Assembly (NCBI RefSeq): GCF_001544915.2
Contig: NZ_FCOE02000038.1
Location: 1-64,000, forward strand
Direction of reading: 5' to 3'
DNA: 64,000 bases
Source: Caballeronia pedi
GTDB taxonomy: Bacteria; Pseudomonadota; Gammaproteobacteria; Burkholderiales; Burkholderiaceae
The notes below the pieces were generated by a model that was not told where the DNA came from, did no database searches, and saw nothing but the letters and a program-made list of their open reading frames with translations. Positions 54,743 to 64,000 of the stretch are shown in pieces. Numbering within the stretch: position 1 is the first letter of the stretch; every line of letters begins with the position of its first letter. The translations under genes were made by a program, and so were the position numbers.

Positions 54743-55213
54743 TTAGAAACGGAAGTGCGAGAATGCCTTGTTGGCCTCTGCCATGCGGTGAACTTCGTCG
54801 CGCTTCTTCATCGCGCCGCCACGGCCTTCAGCCGCTTCGGAGAGTTCACCTGCCAGGCGCAGGGCCATCGACTTTTCGCTGCGCTTCTTCGCGGCTTCAC
54901 GCAACCAACGCATCGCCAATGCCATACGACGCGAGGGACGCACTTCGACCGGAACCTGATAGTTGGCACCACCAACGCGACGGCTCTTCACTTCGACCAC
55001 CGGCTTCACGTTGTTGAGCGCAACCGTGAACACTTCCAGCGGGTCCTTGCCACCCTTGGTCTGGATCTGTTCAAAAGCGCCGTACACGATACGCTCGGCA
55101 ACCGACTTCTTGCCGGAGAGCATCAGCACGTTCATGAACTTGGCTACATCTACGTTACCGAACTTCGGATCCGGCAACACTTCCCGCTTGGGGACTTCGC
55201 GACGACGCGGCAT
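54743..55213 (-). CDS. rpsG: 30S ribosomal protein S7
   Basis: 156-residue head-assembly initiator and, in E. coli, translational repressor of the str operon. Begins [16 protein letters not shown] and contains [18 protein letters not shown] hairpin in its leader (55238-55256) may be part of its control. Confidence 0.98.
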   Translation of the reverse strand: MPRRREVPKREVLPDPKFGNVDVAKFMNVLMLSGKKSVAERIVYGAFEQIQTKGGKDPLEVFTVALNNVKPVVEVKSRRVGGANYQVPVEVRPSRRMALAMRWLREAAKKRSEKSMALRLAGELSEAAEGRGGAMKKRDEVHRMAEANKAFSHFRF

Positions 55214-55237
55214 GATTCTTCCTTTACTTTTTCAGTT

Positions 55238-55256
55238 GGAGCTGACTCTCAGCTCC
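55238..55256. other. Hairpin in the rpsL-rpsG intercistronic region
   Basis: GGAGCTGA and TCAGCTCC form a perfect 8-bp stem around a 3-nt loop, 25 bp before the rpsG start. S7 binds an rpsL-rpsG spacer structure in E. coli; whether this hairpin is that site is inference only. Confidence 0.35.
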
Positions 55257-55395
55257 GCGGCCACCAACAAACCCGATCCATCTATTCGACTAACCAGCTT
55301 GGCCGGGTGACCACTTACTCGACAGCACCGGCAACTCCGGCACCACCGCCTTAACCGCCTTGCGGCGACCTGATTCCTTACTTTCGACCGGCGAC

Positions 55396-55776
55396 TTACT
55401 TGCCAGCCTTCGCGCGCTTCGCACCGTACTTCGAGCGAGCTTGCTTACGGTCCTTGACGCCCTGGGTATCCAGCGAGCCGCGAACCATGTGGTAACGCAC
55501 ACCCGGCAAGTCCTTCACACGGCCGCCGCGAATCAGCACGACCGAGTGCTCTTGCAGGTTGTGGCCTTCACCGCCGATGTACGAAATGACTTCGAAGCCG
55601 TTCGTCAGACGAACCTTGGCAACTTTACGGAGTGCCGAGTTCGGCTTCTTCGGCGTCGTGGTGTACACACGGGTGCACACGCCACGACGCTGAGGGCAGT
55701 CCTGCAGGGCCGGCGACTTGCTCTTCGTCGTTTCCGACGTGCGGCCTTTGCGAACCAGTTGATTGATGGTTGGCAT
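55396..55776 (-). CDS. rpsL: 30S ribosomal protein S12
   Basis: 126-residue decoding-site protein. Contains [13 protein letters not shown] and [13 protein letters not shown], with the lysines whose loss gives streptomycin resistance present, so the sequence looks wild type. First gene of the str operon with a clear promoter at 55926-55955. Confidence 0.98.
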
Positions 55777-55925
55777 TGTTTAATCCTAGAAATGAACAAA
55801 ATCCGCGCGATTTTCTCGGGCAAAGCGAAAAGAACCGCGCGTTTGACGTTCTCGCCGCATGATTTCCGCTTCCAGCGCCCGGCGCTAAGCCAGATTCGAA
55901 GCAGGACCAAGAACGAGAACCAAGC

Positions 55926-55955
55926 ATGATATTCCGAAAATCGCAATCGGGTCAA
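55926..55955 (-). promoter_or_regulatory. Promoter of the str operon (rpsL-rpsG-fusA-tuf)
   Basis: On the minus strand, -35 TTGACC (55955-55950) and -10 TATCAT (55931-55926), each 5 of 6 matches, are separated by 18 bp. Transcription would start near 55919, giving a leader of about 140 nt. It lies just past the recQ stop. Confidence 0.65.
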
Positions 55956-55994
55956 TACGTTGCGACAATTTCACGGCTTTTAAAGAGCCGGGCG

Positions 55995-57842
55995 TCAGTC
56001 AGAGCCGGCCACATCGAGCAGTTCGTCGCCGAAGCGCTCCAGTTTGCGTACGCCGATGCCCGGAATATGGCGCAGATCGTCGACCGTATCGGGATCGCAG
56101 CGAGCGATTTCGGCAAGCGTGGCGTCGTGAAAGATGACGTAGGCAGGCACGCCGTCGCTCTTCGCCGTTTCCGCGCGCCAGGCGCGCAGTCGGTCCCAAC
56201 GAGCCTTTTCGCGCGCCGACATGCCGGCGGTCGGATCCGCGCGTTCGCCCGTACGGCTGGAAGACTGGCGGGACCGAGTCGGCTTTACATACTTGCGCAG
56301 CGTGACGCTCTCTTCGCCCTTGAGGACGGGCTTGCTAGCGTCGGTGAGCACGAGCGCGCCGAAACCGTCGTGATCGACCGCGAGGTAGCCGAACGCGACC
56401 AGTTGCCTGAACACGGCTCGCCACTCGGCCTCGGAGAGCGCAGCCCCGACGCCGAAGGTCGAAATCTTCTCGTGCCCGCGCTGCAGGACTTTCTCACTGC
56501 GAGTCCCGCGCAAAATATCGATGAGATGCCCCGCGCCGAAACGAAAGCCGCTCGCCTTCTGCGCACGATATACGCATGAAAGCGCCATCTGCGCTTCGCG
56601 CGTGGCATCGAAGCACGCGGGCGGCTCCAGACACGTATCGCAGTTGCCGCACGGCTTGCTCGTCTCGCCAAAATACGCGAGCAGACGCACACGCCGACAC
56701 GACGCCGCTTCGCACAAACCCAGCAGCGCGTCGAGCTTGCCGGTCTGCACGCGCTTGTGCGCGTCGTCGGCTTCGGATTCGTCGATCATCTTGCGCTGTT
56801 GCACGACGTCGCCCAATCCGTACGTCATCCAAGCGTTCGCCGGCATGCCGTCGCGGCCGGCGCGCCCGGTTTCCTGATAGTAGCCCTCGACGCTCTTCGG
56901 CAAATCCAGATGCGCGACAAAGCGCACGTCCGGTTTATCGATGCCCATGCCGAACGCGATCGTCGCGCACATGACGATGCCTTCCTCGCGCTGGAACATC
57001 TCCTGGTGCTTCTGACGTGTCTCGAACTCCATGCCGGCATGGTACGGCAGCGCGCGAACGCCCTGGCCTTTCAGCCAGTCCGCGGTTTCCTCGACCTTGC
57101 GGCGCGACAAGCAATACACGACGCCCGCATCGGTCGTGCCGTCCTTGTTCGTATGCTCGGCGCGGATGAAATCGAGCAGTTGCGAGCGAGCGTTGTCCTT
57201 TTCGACGATCCGATAGCGAATGTTCGGCCGATCGAAACTGGAAACGAAGATGCGCGCATCGTCCAGCGCGAGCCGGTGGACGATTTCGTCGCGTGTGATC
57301 GCGTCGGCGGTCGCGGTGAGCGCGATACGCGGCACATCGGGAAACCGCTCGTGCAGTACGGAAAGCTGGATATATTCGGGGCGGAAATCGTGCCCCCACT
57401 GCGACACGCAGTGCGCTTCATCGATCGCGAACAGGCCGACGCGCGCGCGCTCGAGCAGTTCGAGAAAGCGCGGCGTCATCAGGCGTTCCGGTGCGACGTA
57501 GAGCAAGTCGATATCGCCCTCGCGCAGCGCGCGCTCGGTGGCCGCAGCCTCGGCGCCCGATAAGGTCGAGTTCAGATACGCGGCGCGCACGCCGACTTCC
57601 GTCAGCGCGGCGACCTGATCCTGCATCAAGGCGATGAGCGGCGACACCACGATACCCGCGCCAAGCCCGGCCTCGCTGCGCACGAGCGAGGGTATCTGAT
57701 AGCAGAGCGATTTGCCGCCGCCAGTCGGCATCAGCACGAGCGAATCGCCGCCGTTCGCGACATGCTCGACGATCTCCGCCTGTTGTCCGCGAAATGCGGG
57801 ATAGCCGAAGATTTCGTTGAGTATTTCGAGCGACCGGGCCAT
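55995..57842 (-). CDS. recQ: ATP-dependent DNA helicase RecQ
   Basis: 3'-5' helicase of the RecF recombination pathway, 615 residues. Helicase motif I is [12 protein letters not shown], motif II DEAHC followed by [12 protein letters not shown], motif III LTATAD and motif [12 protein letters not shown]; the zinc-binding cysteines [12 protein letters not shown]…CGNCDTC follow, then winged-helix and HRDC ([17 protein letters not shown]) domains. The ATG at 57842 fits the family start. It is inserted between rpoC and rpsL, with its own gaps on both sides. Confidence 0.96.
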   Translation of the reverse strand: MARSLEILNEIFGYPAFRGQQAEIVEHVANGGDSLVLMPTGGGKSLCYQIPSLVRSEAGLGAGIVVSPLIALMQDQVAALTEVGVRAAYLNSTLSGAEAAATERALREGDIDLLYVAPERLMTPRFLELLERARVGLFAIDEAHCVSQWGHDFRPEYIQLSVLHERFPDVPRIALTATADAITRDEIVHRLALDDARIFVSSFDRPNIRYRIVEKDNARSQLLDFIRAEHTNKDGTTDAGVVYCLSRRKVEETADWLKGQGVRALPYHAGMEFETRQKHQEMFQREEGIVMCATIAFGMGIDKPDVRFVAHLDLPKSVEGYYQETGRAGRDGMPANAWMTYGLGDVVQQRKMIDESEADDAHKRVQTGKLDALLGLCEAASCRRVRLLAYFGETSKPCGNCDTCLEPPACFDATREAQMALSCVYRAQKASGFRFGAGHLIDILRGTRSEKVLQRGHEKISTFGVGAALSEAEWRAVFRQLVAFGYLAVDHDGFGALVLTDASKPVLKGEESVTLRKYVKPTRSRQSSSRTGERADPTAGMSAREKARWDRLRAWRAETAKSDGVPAYVIFHDATLAEIARCDPDTVDDLRHIPGIGVRKLERFGDELLDVAGSD

Positions 57843-57964
57843 GGAAGAAGAGTGCGCACTGCGATGAGAGATAACGAATTCTACCAACGCATCCAGCCGC
57901 CCCGAGGCGTTCGAATGCATCGTTAGCCAAACGGCAGAGGTTGCGACGTCAGAATCGCCAGACG

Positions 57965-57996
57965 AAAAAAAACCGCCCAGCCGAAGCTGAGCGGTT
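57965..57996 (-). terminator. Intrinsic terminator of rpoBC
   Basis: On the minus strand AACCGCTCAGC pairs with GCTGGGCGGTT (one G-T pair) around a stable TTCG tetraloop, followed by eight T (A tract 57963-57970 on plus). It begins 25 bp after the rpoC stop and separates it from recQ. Confidence 0.9.
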
Positions 57997-58021
57997 CGAT
58001 GCTGCTACGAGCGAGGAAAGC

Positions 58022-61000
58022 TTACTCGTTGGTATGCGGTTGCTGCTGCTCCGCCGCCGGGGTTTCCGGCGTACCAAAGTCGAATGCCTCTTCGGCCGCG
58101 ATCTGGTCGAAACGCTCGCGATCCGACGATTCCTTCGCCTTGCGCGCCTTGTGGAACGCGAGACCCGTACCGGCCGGAATCAGACGGCCGACGATCACGT
58201 TTTCCTTCAGGCCACGCAGATCGTCGCGCTTGCCCATGATCGCCGCTTCGGTCAGCACGCGAGTCGTTTCCTGGAACGACGCCGCGGAGATGAACGAATC
58301 GGTCGACAGCGATGCCTTCGTGATACCGAGCAGCACGTTGTCGTACGACGCCGGGCGCTTGTCGTCCGCGATCATGCGGTCGTTCTCGTCCAGCATGTCC
58401 GAACGCTCGACCTGCTCGCCCGGGATGAAGCGCGTATCGCCGTTGTCGACGATCTGCACACGACGCAGCATCTGACGCACGATCACTTCGATGTGCTTGT
58501 CGTTGATCTTCACGCCCTGCAGACGGTACACGTCCTGCACTTCGTCCACGATGTAGCGCGACAACGCCTCGATACCCTGCAGACGCAGGATGTCGTGCGG
58601 ATCGGCAGGACCGTCGACGATCATTTCGCCCTTGTTGACGACCTGACCATCGTGCACCAGCACCTGCTTTTCCTTCGCGATCAGGAACTCGTGCTGATTG
58701 CCTTCGAGGTCCGTGATGACGAGACGCTGCTTGCCCTTCGTGTCTTTACCGAACGACGTCGTGCCCGTGACTTCCGCGAGAATACCCGCGTCCTTCGGCG
58801 AGCGCGCTTCGAACAGTTCGGCCACGCGCGGCAGACCACCGGTAATGTCACGCGTCTTCTGCGCTTCAACCGGGATACGCGCCAGCACTTCACCGACCTG
58901 CACCTGCTGACCATCCTTCACGGTGATCAGTGCGCCGACCTGGAAGCCGATCTGCACCGAATGCTCGGTGTTCGGGATCTTCACTTCCTCGCCGTTCGCG
59001 TCGAGCAGTTTCACCTGCGGACGCACGCTCTTCGAAGCTTGCGAGCCGCGACGCTTCACGTCGATCACGACGAGCGTGGAAAGACCCGTCACATCGTCGA
59101 TCTGCTTCGCAACCGTCACGCCTTCTTCGACGTTTTCGAACTTCACCGTACCGCCCCACTCGGTGATGATCGGACGCGTCAGCGGATCCCATTGCGCCAG
59201 TTGCGCACCGGCCTTGATCTGCGCGCCGTCGAGCTGCAGCAGCGTCGCGCCGTACGGAACCTTGTGACGCTCACGCTCGCGACCGAAGTCGTCCGCGATG
59301 ATCGCCTCGCCCGAACGCGAGATGACGACCTGTTCGCCCTTCGCGTTGGTGACGTAACGCATCGTGGCCGTGAAGCGCACCGTGCCGTTCGACTTCGCTT
59401 CGACCGTCGAAGCAACCGCCGCACGCGATGCCGCACCACCGATGTGGAACGTACGCATCGTCAGCTGCGTGCCCGGCTCACCGATCGACTGAGCGGCGAT
59501 CACACCCACCGCCTCCCCGACGTTCACGCGCGAACCACGGCCGAGGTCACGGCCGTAGCACGAGGCGCACAGGCCATAGCGCGTTTCGCAGGTGAGCGGC
59601 GTGCGCACGCGCACTTCGTCGATGCCGAGGCGTTCGATCTCTTCCACCGCGTCTTCGTCGAGCAGATCGCCCGACGCGTACAGCGTTTCCTGCGTTTCCG
59701 GATTGACGACGTCCGCTACCGCGACGCGGCCGAGAATCCGGTCACGCAGCGCTTCGACGACTTCACCGCCTTCCACCAACGCCTTCATCGCCACGCCGTT
59801 CGACGTGCCGCAATCTTCTTCGACGACGACCAGATCCTGCGTCACGTCGACCAGACGACGCGTCAGGTAACCCGAGTTCGCGGTCTTCAGCGCCGTATCC
59901 GCCAGGCCCTTACGCGCGCCGTGCGTCGAGATGAAGTACTGCAACACGTTCAGGCCTTCGCGGAAGTTCGCCGTAATCGGCGTCTCGATGATCGAGCCGT
60001 CCGGCTTCGCCATCAGGCCGCGCATACCGGCGAGCTGACGAATCTGCACCGCGGAACCACGCGCGCCCGAGTCGGCCATCATGTAGATGGAGTTGAACGA
60101 CTCCTGCTTCGTCTCGTTGCCGTCACGGTCGGTGACAGGCTCCGTCGCGAGCTGCTCCATCATCGCCTTGCCGACGCTTTCCGACGTCGCCGACCAGATG
60201 TCGACCACGTTGTTGTAGCGTTCCTGCGCGGTGACGAGACCCGACATGTACTGACGGTCGTACTCCTTCACCTTCTTCGCGGCGTCGCCGACGATCGTCT
60301 CTTTCTGCGGCGGCACGAGCATGTCGTCCACGCAGATCGAGATGCCGGCGCGCGTTGCGAGACGGAAGCCCATCTGCATCAGCTGGTCGGCGAAAATCAC
60401 CGTCTCGCGCAGACCGCACTTGCGGAACGCCGTGTTGATCAGGCGCGAGATCTCCTTCTTCTTCAGCGGCTTGTTCAGCACCGTGAAGGGCAGACCCGGC
60501 GGCAGAATCTCCGACAGGATCGAACGGCCGACGGTCGTCGCGAACAGCGAGATCTTCGGCACGAACTTCGGCGCGCCCTCGCTCGTGTCTTCGTTCGCCA
60601 CCATTTCGGTGATACGCACGTTGACGCGCGAAGCCAGCTCGACTTCCTTGTTCTCGTACGCGCGGATGACTTCCGACACGCCCGTGAACGTCATGCCTTC
60701 GCCCTTGCCGTTGATCGCTTCACGCGACGCGTAGTAAAGGCCCAGCACGATATCCTGCGACGGCACGATCGACGGATCGCCGTTGGCCGGGAACAGGACG
60801 TTGTTCGACGCCAGCATGAGCGTGCGCGCTTCCATCTGCGCTTCAAGCGACAGCGGCACGTGAACGGCCATCTGGTCACCGTCGAAGTCGGCGTTGAACG
60901 CCGCACAGACGAGCGGGTGCAGCTGAATCGCCTTGCCTTCGATCAGCACCGGCTCGAAAGCCTGAATGCCGAGTCGGTGAAGCGTAGGCGCGCGGTTCAG

Positions 61001-62266
61001 CATCACCGGATGCTCGCGGATCACCTCTTCGAGGATGTCCCACACCACCGGCGTCTGGTTCTCGACTTCCTTCTTCGCGGCCTTGATGGTCGTCGCGACG
61101 CCCATCACTTCCAGCTTGTTGAAGATGAAAGGCTTGAACAGTTCGAGCGCCATCAGCTTCGGCAGACCGCACTGATGCAGCTTGAGCGTCGGACCGACCA
61201 CGATCACCGAACGGCCCGAATAGTCGACACGCTTACCGAGCAGGTTCTGACGGAAACGGCCGCCCTTACCCTTGATCATGTCGGCGAGCGACTTCAGCGG
61301 ACGCTTGTTCGCGCCTGTCATCGCCTTGCCGCGACGGCCGTTGTCGAGCAGCGAATCGACCGCTTCCTGCAGCATCCGCTTTTCGTTGCGGACGATGATT
61401 TCAGGCGCCTTCAGTTCGAGCAGACGCTTCAACCGGTTGTTACGGTTGATCACGCGGCGATACAGGTCGTTCAGGTCCGACGTCGCGAAACGGCCGCCAT
61501 CCAGCGGCACCAGCGGACGCAGTTCCGGCGGCAGCACCGGCAGCACTTCGAGCACCATCCAGTCCGGCTTGATGCCCGAACGCTGGAATGCCTCGAGCAC
61601 TTTCAGGCGCTTCGCGTACTTCTTGATCTTCGCTTCCGAACCCGTGTTCTTGAGTTCGGTGCGCAGCATCTCGACCTGTTCGTCGATGTTGATCGCGCGC
61701 AGCAGCTCGCGCACGCCTTCCGCGCCCATCTCGGCACGGAATTCGTCACCGTACTCTTCGACCTTGTTGTAGTAATCCTCTTCCGTCATGATCTGCCGCG
61801 CTTTCAGCGGCGTCATGCCCGGATCGATCACAACATATGCTTCGAAGTACAGCACGCGCTCGATGTCGCGCAGCGTCATGTCGAGCACCATGCCCAGACG
61901 CGACGGCAGCGACTTCAGGAACCAGATGTGCGCGACCGGCGAGGCCAGTTCGATGTGGCCCATCCGCTCACGACGCACCTTCGCCAGCGTCACTTCGACG
62001 CCGCACTTCTCGCAGATCACGCCACGGTGCTTCAGGCGCTTGTACTTGCCGCAAAGGCATTCATAGTCCTTGATCGGACCAAAAATCTTCGCGCAGAACA
62101 GACCATCCCGCTCCGGCTTGAACGTGCGGTAGTTGATGGTCTCCGGCTTCTTCACTTCGCCGAACGACCAAGAACGAATCTTGTCGGGCGACGCGAGGCC
62201 GATCTTGATCGCATCAAAAACTTCTTCTTGTTGGACTTGCTTGAATAGATCGAGCAGAGCTTTCAT
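58022..62266 (-). CDS. rpoC: RNA polymerase beta' subunit
   Basis: Full-length beta' subunit, 1414 residues. The N-terminal zinc site uses C70, C72, C85 and C88; the catalytic Mg2+ is held by the three Asp of [12 protein letters not shown] (about 460-471). Bridge helix and trigger loop sequences are recognisable ([20 protein letters not shown]), and the second zinc site is in the [16 protein letters not shown] region. 21 bp after rpoB; ends with the terminator noted. Confidence 0.99.
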   Translation of the reverse strand: MKALLDLFKQVQQEEVFDAIKIGLASPDKIRSWSFGEVKKPETINYRTFKPERDGLFCAKIFGPIKDYECLCGKYKRLKHRGVICEKCGVEVTLAKVRRERMGHIELASPVAHIWFLKSLPSRLGMVLDMTLRDIERVLYFEAYVVIDPGMTPLKARQIMTEEDYYNKVEEYGDEFRAEMGAEGVRELLRAINIDEQVEMLRTELKNTGSEAKIKKYAKRLKVLEAFQRSGIKPDWMVLEVLPVLPPELRPLVPLDGGRFATSDLNDLYRRVINRNNRLKRLLELKAPEIIVRNEKRMLQEAVDSLLDNGRRGKAMTGANKRPLKSLADMIKGKGGRFRQNLLGKRVDYSGRSVIVVGPTLKLHQCGLPKLMALELFKPFIFNKLEVMGVATTIKAAKKEVENQTPVVWDILEEVIREHPVMLNRAPTLHRLGIQAFEPVLIEGKAIQLHPLVCAAFNADFDGDQMAVHVPLSLEAQMEARTLMLASNNVLFPANGDPSIVPSQDIVLGLYYASREAINGKGEGMTFTGVSEVIRAYENKEVELASRVNVRITEMVANEDTSEGAPKFVPKISLFATTVGRSILSEILPPGLPFTVLNKPLKKKEISRLINTAFRKCGLRETVIFADQLMQMGFRLATRAGISICVDDMLVPPQKETIVGDAAKKVKEYDRQYMSGLVTAQERYNNVVDIWSATSESVGKAMMEQLATEPVTDRDGNETKQESFNSIYMMADSGARGSAVQIRQLAGMRGLMAKPDGSIIETPITANFREGLNVLQYFISTHGARKGLADTALKTANSGYLTRRLVDVTQDLVVVEEDCGTSNGVAMKALVEGGEVVEALRDRILGRVAVADVVNPETQETLYASGDLLDEDAVEEIERLGIDEVRVRTPLTCETRYGLCASCYGRDLGRGSRVNVGEAVGVIAAQSIGEPGTQLTMRTFHIGGAASRAAVASTVEAKSNGTVRFTATMRYVTNAKGEQVVISRSGEAIIADDFGRERERHKVPYGATLLQLDGAQIKAGAQLAQWDPLTRPIITEWGGTVKFENVEEGVTVAKQIDDVTGLSTLVVIDVKRRGSQASKSVRPQVKLLDANGEEVKIPNTEHSVQIGFQVGALITVKDGQQVQVGEVLARIPVEAQKTRDITGGLPRVAELFEARSPKDAGILAEVTGTTSFGKDTKGKQRLVITDLEGNQHEFLIAKEKQVLVHDGQVVNKGEMIVDGPADPHDILRLQGIEALSRYIVDEVQDVYRLQGVKINDKHIEVIVRQMLRRVQIVDNGDTRFIPGEQVERSDMLDENDRMIADDKRPASYDNVLLGITKASLSTDSFISAASFQETTRVLTEAAIMGKRDDLRGLKENVIVGRLIPAGTGLAFHKARKAKESSDRERFDQIAAEEAFDFGTPETPAAEQQQPHTNE

Positions 62267-62287
62267 TGCTTTCTCTCCGTAGTCCGA

Positions 62288-64000
<1,713 letters not shown>

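Noticed and set aside
55974-55990. CGGCT/AGCCG stem after recQ as a terminator
   Set aside because: Only 5 bp with a 7-nt loop and no T run; recQ termination is left open.
57941-62248. A 1435-codon open frame on the plus strand opposite rpoC
   Set aside because: Antisense shadow of rpoC with biased composition (Arg, His, Asp, Leu) and no family signature.

Overview
The window looks like a chromosome segment of a Burkholderia sensu lato bacterium (Burkholderiaceae, probably Paraburkholderia or Caballeronia; the genus is inferred). The grounds are the high GC content with G/C-ending codons, the near-family-identical ribosomal, RNA polymerase and GltBD proteins, System II cytochrome c maturation, and gene orders I know from this group (pilM-N-O-Q/aroK/aroB/dgt; rpoBC-recQ-rpsL-rpsG-fusA-tuf). 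Most genes are on the minus strand, so the window is best read from right to left. I see no rRNA, tRNA or CRISPR array.

1-9 kb: the right end of an IS3-family insertion sequence lies just downstream of gltD. Then come gltD and gltB (glutamate synthase), a degenerate REP-associated tyrosine transposase relative, an OmpW porin and a small DUF883 membrane protein. 9-14 kb: ugpBAECQ, uptake and use of glycerol-3-phosphate and glycerophosphodiesters. 14-21 kb: a tightly overlapping unit pilM-pilN-pilO/P fusion-pilQ followed by aroK-aroB-dgt; mrcA (PBP1A) diverges from it. 23-36 kb: cyaY, lptM, lysA, msrPQ, ccsB-ccs1, cytochrome c4, engB, hemB, dsbD and cutA. Several of these act together: HemB makes a heme precursor, DsbD should supply reducing power across the membrane, Ccs1/CcsB attach heme, cytochrome c4 is a client, and MsrPQ repairs oxidised periplasmic methionines.

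36-64 kb: the transcription/translation supercluster, read right to left: rpoB (C-terminal part only), rpoC, recQ, rpsL-rpsG-fusA-tuf-rpsJ, the rest of S10 (rplC to rpsQ), spc (rplN to rpmJ) and alpha (rpsM-rpsK-rpsD-rpoA-rplQ). Three unusually wide gaps (rpsJ/rplC, rpsQ/rplN, rpoA/rplQ) each hold a perfect 12-14 bp hairpin that overlaps a promoter-like -35/-10 pair, suggesting re-initiation points.

The least expected items are (a) a candidate small RNA on the minus strand between engB and hemB with a CU-rich, anti-Shine-Dalgarno-like loop and an intrinsic terminator; (b) the transposase-like protein that lacks both catalytic motifs; (c) a PilO-PilP fusion beside a short PilQ; (d) the IS end abutting gltD. 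The bulk of the window is conserved housekeeping DNA; I see no phage, defence or biosynthetic island.
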